Shown piece after piece: positions 25,894-34,154 of a DNA stretch of 64,000 nt. The position numbers and the translations under genes were made by a program. Position 1 is the first letter of the stretch, and each line of letters opens with the position of its first letter. The DNA comes from Janthinobacterium sp. ROICE36 (GTDB lineage: Bacteria > Pseudomonadota > Gammaproteobacteria > Burkholderiales > Burkholderiaceae_D). The notes below the pieces were generated by a model. That model was given only the letters and a program-made list of their open reading frames with translations, had not been told where the DNA came from and did not search any database. The DNA lies in NCBI RefSeq assembly GCF_002869965.1, contig NZ_PEBS01000001.1, forward strand, positions 124,001 to 188,000, in the 5' to 3' direction.

Positions 25894-26426
25894 GCCATCT
25901 GGAATTCTTGCCGCCCGGAGCAAAGCAGACCTTCAAGGGCTGGCGCCTGGCCCTGTGCCTGGCGGGCGGCTTGATGCTTCTGCCGGCCGCCGTGTACTGG
26001 CTGGTGCAGGCGCAGGAAACGCGGCGCCTGGAAGCGCAGCTTGCGCAGCTGCAGCCCGCACGCGCCATGCGCGCCCCTCTCTCGGCGAGCCAGCAGCGCG
26101 AACGCGACCTCGAACTGAAACAGGTGGCTGCCGCCGTGCGCCAGCTTAACTTGCCCGTCACACGCCTGGTCAGGACGGTGCAGGCGCCGCGCGACGTGCG
26201 CGTGGCGCTCCTGGGGCTGGACCTGAATGCGCAGCAGGGACAGGATGGCGCCAGTGTCCTGAAAATCGCCGCCGAAGCGGAGACGCCGCAGGACATGCTC
26301 AACTACCTGGCCTTCCTGAACCAGCAACCCATGTTCAGCTCCGTGTATTTGCTCAAACACGAGATGAACGCCAATACGCCGGAGCACGCGTATCGTTTTC
26401 AGCTGGAGGCACAATGGCGGCAATAA
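25884..26426 (+). CDS. PilN-like inner-membrane assembly protein
   Basis: Single-pass inner-membrane protein of 180 aa: short cytoplasmic start (MGLSHLEFLPPGAK), membrane helix at about residues 20-40 (LALCLAGGLMLLPAAVYWLV), coiled-coil stretch (ETRRLEAQLAQLQ), and a small periplasmic ferredoxin-like domain. This is the PilN/GspL-C layout. ATG at 25884 with GGGAGG upstream, overlapping the PilM-like gene by ten bases; the longer open frame from 25734 is a shadow of that gene. Confidence 0.75.
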   Translation: MGLSHLEFLPPGAKQTFKGWRLALCLAGGLMLLPAAVYWLVQAQETRRLEAQLAQLQPARAMRAPLSASQQRERDLELKQVAAAVRQLNLPVTRLVRTVQAPRDVRVALLGLDLNAQQGQDGASVLKIAAEAETPQDMLNYLAFLNQQPMFSSVYLLKHEMNANTPEHAYRFQLEAQWRQ

Positions 26427-27034
26427 AACCCGTGTCAAAAGCCAGCGCAGCCATGGCCCGTCCACGCCTGCAGCTGCGCATGCCGACGCGCTTGCAGTGG
26501 GAAGCGCAACGGCTGTGGCGTAGCCTGGGCTGGCCTTGCGCCGTCGGCGCGGCCTGCCTGGTGCTGGCCATCTTTTGCGTGTGGCAGGGCGACGCCTTGG
26601 CCGAACGCCAGCAGCAATTACGTACACAGCTGGCCATGATGGCGAAACAGGCGGCGCTGCCGCCGGCGGCCGTCACGCTCGATGCCGATGCGGACAGCCT
26701 GGCCGCCTTCCACGCCTACCTGCCCGCGCATGACAGCATCCCCGAACAACTGAAGGCATTGCTGGAGGTGGCGCAAAAGAGCGGCGTCACCCTGTCCAAG
26801 GCCGACTACAAGCCGCAGGAGGATGGCAGCACGGCCTTTTTGCGCTACCAGATCACCCTGCCCGTGAAGGCTGAATACGCGCAGCTGCAAACCTTTATCG
26901 TCGATGCCCTGCAGGCGCTGCCCACCCTGACGCTCGACTCTGTGCTCTTCAAGCGCGAGCAGATCGAGGCGGGCGAGATCGATGCGCGCATCCAGTTCAT
27001 CTTGCTGGTGAAAAAGGCGGAGGTACGCCGATGA
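26414..27034 (+). CDS. PilO/GspM-like inner-membrane assembly protein
   Basis: Single-pass protein of 206 aa with one membrane helix (about residues 40-58, CAVGAACLVLAIFCVW), a short coiled coil (ALAERQQQLRTQLAMM), and a periplasmic domain with the PilO-like strand-helix pattern (IPEQLKALLEVAQKSGVTL, ITLPVKAEYAQLQTFI). It should pair with the PilN-like protein on the periplasmic face. ATG at 26414 after TGGAGG, overlapping the previous gene by 13 bases. Confidence 0.75.
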   Translation: MAAIKPVSKASAAMARPRLQLRMPTRLQWEAQRLWRSLGWPCAVGAACLVLAIFCVWQGDALAERQQQLRTQLAMMAKQAALPPAAVTLDADADSLAAFHAYLPAHDSIPEQLKALLEVAQKSGVTLSKADYKPQEDGSTAFLRYQITLPVKAEYAQLQTFIVDALQALPTLTLDSVLFKREQIEAGEIDARIQFILLVKKAEVRR

Positions 27035-27567
27035 AAAAATCCGTACTGGGAGCCGCCGCCGTGGCGACCTTGCTGGCCGCCCTCTTCGCCCCCGAAGACG
27101 AGGGCAGCATCGTGGGCCCGGCCACGGCCACCACGCGCCAGGTGGAGCGGGTGGCGGTCGCGCCTATCGCTGCAGTCGCCGCTGCGCAAACCGATCGCGC
27201 GCTGGCCATCCATCCACGTCGTGCGCTCGAGGACGAGGAAGCGGCCACCTTGTTCGCCAAGCAAAGCTGGCAGCCGGAGACACCGAAAAAGATCATGCTC
27301 GACCAGCAGGCAGCCCAGGCGGCACACCCCGCTGCCCGCGTCGATGCGAACGCGCCGCCACCGCTGCCCTTTCAATTCCTCGGCCGCTTCGTCGACGAAG
27401 GCAAGGCAGCCTACTTCCTGCAGGCGGGCGAACGCAACGTGGTGGCGCGCCCCGGCGACATGCTCGAAGAGCGCTACCGCTTCGACGGTGTGGTGCAAGG
27501 CGCACTGCAATTTACCTATCTGCCGCTCAACCTGAAACAGACACTCGCCGTAGGGGATCTCAATTGA
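27031..27567 (+). CDS. PilP/GspC-like periplasmic protein of the secretion system (probable)
   Basis: Protein of 178 aa with an N-terminal signal or anchor (MKKSVLGAAAVATLLAALFA), a low-complexity Ala/Pro linker, and a small C-terminal beta domain (PPPLPFQFLGRFVDEGKAAY, NVVARPGDMLEERYRFDGV) resembling the homology-region domain of GspC or PilP that links the inner membrane platform to the secretin. It lies directly before the secretin gene, as pilP does before pilQ. ATG overlaps the preceding stop (ATGA). Confidence 0.65.
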   Translation: MKKSVLGAAAVATLLAALFAPEDEGSIVGPATATTRQVERVAVAPIAAVAAAQTDRALAIHPRRALEDEEAATLFAKQSWQPETPKKIMLDQQAAQAAHPAARVDANAPPPLPFQFLGRFVDEGKAAYFLQAGERNVVARPGDMLEERYRFDGVVQGALQFTYLPLNLKQTLAVGDLN

Positions 27568-29462
27568 AACAACGCGCACAACGCATGTCAGCCACCTTCG
27601 CCCTGCTCCCGATGCTATCCCTGCTGGCCGCCTGCGCCGGTAACCAAGCCTACAACGACGGCCAGGCCATGCTGGGCGCAGGCCGCACGGAACAGGGCCT
27701 GGCCCTGCTGGAACAGGCGGCGCAAGCCGAGCCGACCAACGCCAAGTACCGCATCGCCGTCACCAACGGCAGGATGCGCGCGCTCAATAGCCTGAACGGA
27801 CGCGCCGAGGCGCTGCGCCAGCAGGGCAAGCTGCCCGAAGCGCAAGCGCTGTACCAGCAGGCGCTGACGCTGGACGCCAGCAATGACGTGGCGCAGCGGG
27901 GCCTGGCCGGCGTGGCGCAGGATGAGCGGCACCGCAAGCTGGTGCAGGAAGCGCAGGCCAGCTATCAGCGCGGCGGCGAAGCGAATATCGCGCAGGCGCA
28001 GGAAGCCTTGCGCCAGGTGTTGCAGGAACGCCCCGCGCAGCGCGAGGCGCTGGCCCTGAAAAGCCGCATCGGCGACGCGCAGGCCAGCGCCCGGCCGGCC
28101 GGCGGCAAGCTGGCGGCCGCCTATCGCAAACCTGTGACCCTCGAATTTCGCGACGCGCCCCTGCGCTCCGTCTTCGATCTTCTCAGCAAGGTGTCGGGCC
28201 TGAACTTCGTCTTCGACAAGGAAGTCGACCCGACCCTGCGCGCCACCATTTCCGTGCGCGACACCAGCATCGAAGAAGCGATTGCCATGCTGCTGGGCGC
28301 CAACCAGCTGGAACAAAGCGTCACCAGCGACAAGTCGATCACGATCTACCCGAACACGCCGCAAAAGGTGAAGGAGTACCAGCAACTGGTGGTACGCACC
28401 TTCTTTCTCGCCAATGCCGACGTCAAGACGGTGGCGTTTTCCATCAAGACCCTGCTCAAGGCCAAGGACGTCGTCACCGATGAACGCCTGGGCATCATCA
28501 TGCTGCGCGATACGCCGGAAATGGTGCGTATGGCCGAACGCATCATCAACGTGCAGGACCTGGCCGACCCGGAAGTGATGCTGGAAGTGGAGGTGCTGGA
28601 AGTGAAGCGCACGCGCCTGATGGAACTGGGCGTGCGCTGGCCAGACCAGGCCAGCCTGACCTTGGCCGGCATCGCAGGTAGCACGGGAGGCCTGGGCGGC
28701 CTGAAAGTGGCCGACCTGCACCGCATCAATGGCGAGAACATCAACCTGGGCATCGGCGGCGTGACGCTCAACGCCAACAAGACCGATAGCGACAGCAACA
28801 TCCTGGCCAACCCGCGCATCCGCGTGCGCAACAAGGAAAAGGCCAAGATCCTGATCGGCGACCGCGTGCCCGTCATTACCGTCACGACGAATAACGGCGT
28901 CAGTTCCGACAGCGTCAATTACATCGACGTGGGCTTGAAGCTCGACGTCGAGCCGAACGTCTACCTGGACGACGAGGTGGCCATCAAGATCAACCTGGAA
29001 GTGTCGAACGTGGTCAAGGAAGTGATCAGCAAGACGGGCACGCAGGCGTACCAGATCGGCACGCGCAGTGCTTCCACCGTGCTGCGCCTGAAGGATGGCG
29101 AGACGCAGGTGCTGGCGGGCCTGATCAGCAACGAGGACAGGGGTACGGCCAACAAGGTGCCCAGCGTAGGCGAGCTCCCGATGCTGAACCGCCTGTTTGG
29201 CAGCCAGAAGGATGACGCCATGCGCAGCGAGATCGTGCTGTCGATCACGCCGCGCCTGCTGCGCAGCATCCGCCGTCCGGACCTGATGACGGCCGAATTC
29301 AACTCCGGCACCGAAGCATCCGTGGGCGGCCGCGCCAGCGTGGGCGGCAGCCCTGAGGCTATCGTCGCGCCCGAGCAGGCCGCCCCGCGCAGCGGCTCGT
29401 CCATGACGGGCGGCGACGAAGCGCCGGCCGCCGGCGACAAGGCCAGCAAAGGTGGCCAGTGA
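27564..29462 (+). CDS. Secretin (GspD/PilQ/MshL-like) lipoprotein
   Basis: Outer-membrane multimeric channel protein, 632 aa from TTG at 27564 (GGGGA seven bases upstream; stop of the previous gene overlaps). A lipoprotein signal ends LSLLAAC (Cys20). Residues about 25-180 form a TPR-like helical region (QGKLPEAQALYQQALTLDASN), unusual for classical GspD. Then come an STN/N0-like domain (VTLEFRDAPLRSVFDLLSKVS), an N-domain (VVRTFFLANADVKTVAFSIK), and the secretin core with VLAGLISNEDRGTANKVPSV and FGSQ...EIVLSITPRLL. An ATG at 27585 is an alternative start but would shorten the positively charged part of the signal. Confidence 0.93.
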   Translation: MKQRAQRMSATFALLPMLSLLAACAGNQAYNDGQAMLGAGRTEQGLALLEQAAQAEPTNAKYRIAVTNGRMRALNSLNGRAEALRQQGKLPEAQALYQQALTLDASNDVAQRGLAGVAQDERHRKLVQEAQASYQRGGEANIAQAQEALRQVLQERPAQREALALKSRIGDAQASARPAGGKLAAAYRKPVTLEFRDAPLRSVFDLLSKVSGLNFVFDKEVDPTLRATISVRDTSIEEAIAMLLGANQLEQSVTSDKSITIYPNTPQKVKEYQQLVVRTFFLANADVKTVAFSIKTLLKAKDVVTDERLGIIMLRDTPEMVRMAERIINVQDLADPEVMLEVEVLEVKRTRLMELGVRWPDQASLTLAGIAGSTGGLGGLKVADLHRINGENINLGIGGVTLNANKTDSDSNILANPRIRVRNKEKAKILIGDRVPVITVTTNNGVSSDSVNYIDVGLKLDVEPNVYLDDEVAIKINLEVSNVVKEVISKTGTQAYQIGTRSASTVLRLKDGETQVLAGLISNEDRGTANKVPSVGELPMLNRLFGSQKDDAMRSEIVLSITPRLLRSIRRPDLMTAEFNSGTEASVGGRASVGGSPEAIVAPEQAAPRSGSSMTGGDEAPAAGDKASKGGQ

Positions 29463-29929
29463 AGCAACAGGGCTTTACCTTCATCGAGCTGATGATCACC
29501 CTGGCGATCATGGCGACCCTGGCCACGGTGGCCGTGCCGATGGTGCAAGTGGCGCAGCAAAGGGCGAAGGAACAGCAATTGCGCAGCGCCCTGATCGAGA
29601 TACGCGAGGCTATCGATGCCTACAAGCGCGCCTCGGACAATGGCCGCATCAAGCTGTCGCTGGGAGGATCCGGTTATCCGAAAAAACTCGATGAACTGGT
29701 CGAGGGCGTGCCCGACCAGCGCAGCGTTTCGAAGCAGAACATCTATTTTTTGCGCCGCCTGCCGCGCGACCCGTTACAGCCCAGGGAAGAAGGCAGTGCC
29801 GCCGATAGCTGGAACAAGCGCGCCTATGCCTCGCCGCCCGACAATCCCAGCGAAGGCGAAGACGTGTTCGACGTCGCCTCGCGCTCGACCAAGGTGGGCC
29901 TGAACGGCGTGCCGCTCAAGGAATGGTGA
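29459..29929 (+). CDS. Type II secretion GspG-like pseudopilin
   Basis: Pseudopilin of 156 aa. It has a short leader (MKQQG) cleaved by prepilin peptidase before FTFIELMITLAIMATLATVA, with the conserved Glu5, followed by an amphipathic helix and a small globular part with GspG-like loops (YPKKLDELVEG, FLRRLPRDPL). The start is GTG at 29459, overlapping the secretin stop (GTGA). Probably the major or a major-like pseudopilin. No prepilin peptidase gene is in the window. Confidence 0.88.
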   Translation: MKQQGFTFIELMITLAIMATLATVAVPMVQVAQQRAKEQQLRSALIEIREAIDAYKRASDNGRIKLSLGGSGYPKKLDELVEGVPDQRSVSKQNIYFLRRLPRDPLQPREEGSAADSWNKRAYASPPDNPSEGEDVFDVASRSTKVGLNGVPLKEW

Positions 29930-30318
29930 TGTCGATGCCTTATTCATCCCCGCGGCGCGGTTTTACGCTGGTCGAACTGCTGGTGGTGCTGGCGATCATC
30001 TCGCTGCTGCTGACGATCGCCATTCCCCGCTATTTCGGCTCGGTGGAAAAGTCCAAGGAAGTCGTACTGAAGGAAAACCTGCAGGTGCTCAGGAGCGGCC
30101 TGGATAAATACTATGCCGACAAGGGCGAGTATCCGGCCGCCCTGGCCGACCTGGTGACCCACCATTACTTCCGCAGCGTGCCGCTGGATCCCGTCACGGA
30201 GTCCGCCGCCACCTGGCAGCTGATCCCTTCGCCGAATGGCGAAATCGGCGGCGTGGCCGACGTGCGCAGCGGCGCCAAGGGCAAGACACGCGAGGGCATA
30301 CCCTTTGAGCAGCTCTAG
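29929..30318 (+). CDS. Type II secretion-like pseudopilin
   Basis: Second pseudopilin, 129 aa from ATG at 29929, which has AAGGA six bases upstream (an ATG at 29923 would have none). The prepilin site reads RRG/FTLVELLVVLAIISLLL with Glu5 present, followed by a GspG-like sequence LQVLRSGLDKYYADKGEYPA and a short C-terminal domain. The start overlaps the previous stop. Two GspG-like subunits in a row suggest one major and one minor or specialised pilin. Confidence 0.88.
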   Translation: MSMPYSSPRRGFTLVELLVVLAIISLLLTIAIPRYFGSVEKSKEVVLKENLQVLRSGLDKYYADKGEYPAALADLVTHHYFRSVPLDPVTESAATWQLIPSPNGEIGGVADVRSGAKGKTREGIPFEQL

Positions 30319-30841
30319 GTTCCGGCGCCGTGCACTGGGCTTCGCGTATATCTGGACCCTGATGCTGGTCGCCTTCATGGGCGTGGGCATGGTACTGGCC
30401 AGCGAATTGCATGCCACGGCTGCGCGGCGCGACAAGGAGCGCGAACTGCTGTTCATCGGCCATGAGTTCCGCAACGCGCTGGGGCGCTACTACGACAGCA
30501 CGCCGGGCGATGGCCGGCCCCGCTACCCCTTGACCTTGCAGGAATTGCTGCGCGATCCCCGCTTTGCCAACGCCCGACGGCACTTGCGCCGTCTGTACGC
30601 GGACCCCGTCACAGGCAAGGCGGAATGGGGCGTGCTGCGGCAGGAAGGACGCATCGTCGGCATCCATTCGCTGTCGCCGCAGATCCCCATCAAGCAGGAC
30701 AATTTTCTCGACGAAGACGCCAGCCTGCGCCGCAAGCAGCGCTACGCGGACTGGCACTTCACGTATCCGCACGACCTGGTGCTGGCCCCACCCGATGCCG
30801 CCGGCGGCGCGCCCGGACTCAAGCCGAAAGGCGCAAACTGA
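30305..30841 (+). CDS. Third pseudopilin-like protein without Glu5
   Basis: Protein of about 178 aa. The frame is open from 30236, but the hydrophobic N-terminus starts after 30305, so a TTG at 30305, overlapping the previous gene by 14 bases, is the likely start. The N-terminus (RRRALG/FAYIWTLMLVAF) looks like a class III signal but has Trp instead of Glu at position +5, as GspK-type tip pseudopilins also lack it. The rest (ELLFIGHEFRNALGRYYDS, then TLQELLRDPRF) is a conserved pseudopilin-like module. Last gene of the cluster. Confidence 0.75.
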   Translation: MSSSRFRRRALGFAYIWTLMLVAFMGVGMVLASELHATAARRDKERELLFIGHEFRNALGRYYDSTPGDGRPRYPLTLQELLRDPRFANARRHLRRLYADPVTGKAEWGVLRQEGRIVGIHSLSPQIPIKQDNFLDEDASLRRKQRYADWHFTYPHDLVLAPPDAAGGAPGLKPKGAN

Positions 30842-30886
30842 TAACATGCGTCCTTTCCGTATCACACATCGAACAAAGGGGCAGGC

Positions 30887-32110
30887 ATGAGCATAGGTGG
30901 CATTTCCATCGAACAGGCATTGGCATCGCTGTCGGACATGACGGGCGGCATGGTCGCCATCGGCAAGGACGAACATGCACGGCGCATCGCCAAGGCGCAA
31001 GCGTTCATGCGCAAGCAAGGCATCGCCGCGATCTACCTGAACGCGGGCGCCAACCTCACCTATTTCACGGGCACCAAATGGTATGCCAGCGAGCGCATGG
31101 TAGGCGCCATCCTGCCGGCCAATGGCGCGCTCGAATACATCGCCCCCGCCTTCGAGGAAAGCACCTTGCAAGGCGTCATGCTCATCGAAGGCCGTGTCAA
31201 TTGTTGGGAAGAGCATGAGAGCCCGTACCAGCTGTTCGTCGACGTGCTGGCGCGCATGGGCGTAGCGCAAGACGCGAACCAGCCGCCGCGCGTGGGCATC
31301 TGCGAAAGCGCCGCCTTCTTCATCTATGACGGCATCCGCCCGCTGGCCGCCGGCTATGCACTGGAAAACGCGCGCGCCGTGACAGCCTACTGCCGCAGCC
31401 GCAAGTCAGCGGCGGAAATCGCCCTGATGCAGCGCGTGATGGACATGACCCTGGCCGTACACGTGGCCACGGCCAGCATGCTGTACGAAGGCATCACGAC
31501 GGTGGAAGTAGAGGAATTCATCCAGCGCGCGCACCGCAAGGTGGGAGCGCCCCGCTCGTATTTTTGCATCGTGCTGTTCGGCGAAGCGACGGCCTACCCG
31601 CATGGCGTCAATTATGTGCAAACGTTAAAAGCTGGCGACACGGTGCTGATCGACACGGGCTGCCAGGTGATGAACTACATCTCCGACATCACGCGCACCT
31701 ATGTGTTTGGCGCCATCAGCGCGCGCCAGCGCAGCGTGTGGAACAGCGAAAAGGCGGCGCAGGCCGCAGCATTCGCCGCCGCACAGCTGGGTGTGCCCTG
31801 CGGCGATGTGGACCGCGCCGCCCGCGTCTCGCTGGAAGCAGACGGCTTTGGTCCCGGTTACAAGCTGCCGGGCCTACCGCACCGCACGGGCCACGGTATC
31901 GGCCTCGATATCCACGAATGGCCTTACCTGGTGGGCAATGACACCACGCCGCTCGACGTGGGCATGTGTTTCTCGAACGAGCCGATGATCTGCATCCCCG
32001 GCGAATTCGGCATCCGCCACGAAGACCATTTCTACATGACGGAAAGCGGTCCGCGCTGGTTCACCGAACCGGCACACAGCATCGACGATCCGTTCGGCTT
32101 ACAACGCTGA
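30887..32110 (+). CDS. M24 family metallopeptidase (Xaa-Pro dipeptidase/aminopeptidase-like)
   Basis: Cytoplasmic pita-bread-fold peptidase of 407 aa acting on Xaa-Pro bonds. The N-terminal creatinase-like domain (residues 1-170) is followed by the catalytic domain with the five metal ligands visible: Asp in LIDTGCQ (near 255), Asp in SDITRT (near 267), His in HRTGHGIGLDIHE (near 335), Glu in SNEP (near 366) and Glu in RHEDH (near 378). No signal peptide. ATG at 30887 with GGGGC upstream; a 45-base gap separates it from the secretion cluster on the same strand. It ends 8 bases from a convergent chemoreceptor gene. Confidence 0.92.
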   Translation: MSIGGISIEQALASLSDMTGGMVAIGKDEHARRIAKAQAFMRKQGIAAIYLNAGANLTYFTGTKWYASERMVGAILPANGALEYIAPAFEESTLQGVMLIEGRVNCWEEHESPYQLFVDVLARMGVAQDANQPPRVGICESAAFFIYDGIRPLAAGYALENARAVTAYCRSRKSAAEIALMQRVMDMTLAVHVATASMLYEGITTVEVEEFIQRAHRKVGAPRSYFCIVLFGEATAYPHGVNYVQTLKAGDTVLIDTGCQVMNYISDITRTYVFGAISARQRSVWNSEKAAQAAAFAAAQLGVPCGDVDRAARVSLEADGFGPGYKLPGLPHRTGHGIGLDIHEWPYLVGNDTTPLDVGMCFSNEPMICIPGEFGIRHEDHFYMTESGPRWFTEPAHSIDDPFGLQR

Positions 32111-32118
32111 TCCCGGCA

Positions 32119-33675
32119 TTAGCGCAACGCCAAACGCCGTGTCGCCGGAACGGCCGGCCCTTGGACCAGCTTGAACACGGCCAGCGCCGTGCCCAGTTGC
32201 ACGGCCTGTTCCTGCAGCGATTCGGCCGCCGCTGACGCCTCTTCCACCAACGCGGAGTTTTGCTGCGTCATTTGATCCATGCTGCCGATGGCCACGCCGA
32301 TATCGCCGATACCGGCGCTTTGCGCCTGGCTTGCGGCGCTGATCTCGGCCATGATGTCGGCCACTTTTTTCACGGAATCGACGATCTGCCCCATGGTCAG
32401 CCCCGCCTCGTCGACCAGCTTCGAGCCGACATTCACCCTGGCCACCGAGTCGCCAATCAATTCCTTGATTTCGCGGGCCGCGCCGGCGCTGCGCTGCGCC
32501 AGATTGCGCACCTCGGACGCCACAACGGCAAAGCCGCGTCCCTGCTCGCCCGCGCGCGCCGCTTCGACGGCCGCGTTCAAGGCCAGGATATTCGTCTGGA
32601 AGGCGATGCCGTCAATGACGCCGATGATGTCGACAATGCGCCTGGACGAATCGTTGATCTCACCCATGGTGGTCACCACCTGGCTGACCACTTGCCCGCC
32701 TTTCACGGCGACAGAAGAAGCCGACACCACCAGTTCATGCGCCTGGCCCGCATTGGCCGCGTTGTCGCGCACGGTCACCGTCAGGCTATCCATGGCGCGC
32801 GCCGTCTGGTCCAAGCTGCCCGCCTGCGACTCCGTGCGCGCGGCCAGGTCCGCATTGCCTTGCGCGATTTCCGCGCTGGCCACCTGGATGGTTTCAGCAG
32901 AAGCCTTGATATCGGCCACCATGCCGCCCAATTTTCCGCGCATCTCCTTCAAGGCCGCCAGCAGACTGGCCTGGTCGCCCGCCTCGGTGGCAATCTCCAT
33001 CGACAGGTCGCCATCGGCCACGGCGCGCGCGATCTGGCGCGCATATTCCGGCTCGCCGCCGAGTTGCTGCCAGATGGCGCGCACAACAAAGTGCGACACG
33101 GCCGCCAGGCAAACAATGACGGCCAGCGCCACAGCGATGCTGGTATTGAGGGCATGGCGCACATTTGCCGCGCTGCGGGCGATGCCATCCTTGAATTGCA
33201 ATTGCGCCTGCTCGTTGGTTTTGGCCAGGTCGGCACTCAGGGCCGCCAGCGCGCCCTGCATGCGGGCCACGGTGGCTTGCGGGTCGCCCTGCTCCATCTC
33301 CAGCATAATGCGCGCCGCACTCAGGGCCGGCACATAGTAGGCGTCGAACTCCTTCGCCAGTTGCTGGCCGTGCTCGCGCTGGCCGGGAATGGCCGCAAAG
33401 GCGGCCAGCTTGGCGCGCAGCTTGACGGCCTGGCCATCGACTTGCGCGATGCGCTCCTTGTCGCCTTCGCTGACGGCGTCGCGCAAGCCATCACCGACGG
33501 AGGCCACGTCCAGCGTCAGCGACTTGGCCATGTCGAGCACGGGATAGTCGGCGCTTTCAGTGGCGTGAATGGAATTGAGCGCGGCCGTAGACAGGTAGGC
33601 ACTGACGGCCAGTCCCAGGCCGAAGATCACGGCCGAGACGACGGGCAGCGCCCATATCTTGCGTTTGATGCTCAT
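32119..33675 (-). CDS. Methyl-accepting chemotaxis protein
   Basis: Transmembrane chemoreceptor of 518 aa: TM1 at about residues 8-30, a four-helix-type periplasmic domain (35-185), TM2 (about 188-208), HAMP (from [12 protein letters not shown]), and a cytoplasmic signalling domain with the highly conserved tip [20 protein letters not shown]. No CheR/CheB tether pentapeptide (xWxxF) is seen at the C-terminus. AGGAGA precedes ATG 33675. It lies 61 bases behind a small binding protein gene and a porin gene on the same strand, so the three may form a sense-and-uptake unit. Confidence 0.95.
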   Translation of the reverse strand: MSIKRKIWALPVVSAVIFGLGLAVSAYLSTAALNSIHATESADYPVLDMAKSLTLDVASVGDGLRDAVSEGDKERIAQVDGQAVKLRAKLAAFAAIPGQREHGQQLAKEFDAYYVPALSAARIMLEMEQGDPQATVARMQGALAALSADLAKTNEQAQLQFKDGIARSAANVRHALNTSIAVALAVIVCLAAVSHFVVRAIWQQLGGEPEYARQIARAVADGDLSMEIATEAGDQASLLAALKEMRGKLGGMVADIKASAETIQVASAEIAQGNADLAARTESQAGSLDQTARAMDSLTVTVRDNAANAGQAHELVVSASSVAVKGGQVVSQVVTTMGEINDSSRRIVDIIGVIDGIAFQTNILALNAAVEAARAGEQGRGFAVVASEVRNLAQRSAGAAREIKELIGDSVARVNVGSKLVDEAGLTMGQIVDSVKKVADIMAEISAASQAQSAGIGDIGVAIGSMDQMTQQNSALVEEASAAAESLQEQAVQLGTALAVFKLVQGPAVPATRRLALR

Positions 33676-33736
33676 TGCTGTCTCCTGATTCTGATGAATT
33701 ATCGGGCCGCCGCATGGCGCGCGGCCCGAGCCGGCT

Positions 33737-34144
33737 TTATGGCGCCGTCAACACTACTTTGACGGTGCCGTCGACGGCACTCTTCTCGATATAGCCGATG
33801 GCTTTCGGATCGGCGGCCACGGCCTTTTTCACGTCGGCGCTATTGGCCACCTCTTTCGGCAAGGTCGCCTTGCCCGTGAAGACCAGCTTGGACCACAGGG
33901 CCTTGGCCTGCGACGGTTCCTTGTCCGTCACCTTCTTGTAGAACTCGGCGCGCACGGCGGCAGCTTCCGGCTGGTCGATCGGCGTCATGGCCGTCGATTT
34001 ACCGAGGAAGAACTGCGCTACCTGTTCATTCGTCATGGCGCCGGCGGCGCTTTTGGGATTGACCACCACGACCACTTCGGCCATGGCGGGAACGCTCATC
34101 GACAAGGCGAGCAAGGCAGCCATATGTAAAATAAATGGTTTCAT
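33737..34144 (-). CDS. Small PstS-like periplasmic substrate-binding protein
   Basis: Exported protein of 135 aa: signal peptide ending PAMA, then a half-size periplasmic-binding fold of the phosphate-binding (PBP-like) type ([22 protein letters not shown], then [18 protein letters not shown]). Much shorter than PstS (about 340 aa), so it cannot be a complete two-lobed phosphate binder. AAGGAG precedes ATG 34144. Flanked on the same strand by a porin (upstream, 10 bases) and a chemoreceptor (downstream). Ligand unknown; phosphate is a guess from family. Confidence 0.82.
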   Translation of the reverse strand: MKPFILHMAALLALSMSVPAMAEVVVVVNPKSAAGAMTNEQVAQFFLGKSTAMTPIDQPEAAAVRAEFYKKVTDKEPSQAKALWSKLVFTGKATLPKEVANSADVKKAVAADPKAIGYIEKSAVDGTVKVVLTAP

Positions 34145-34154
34145 GCGGCGCTCC

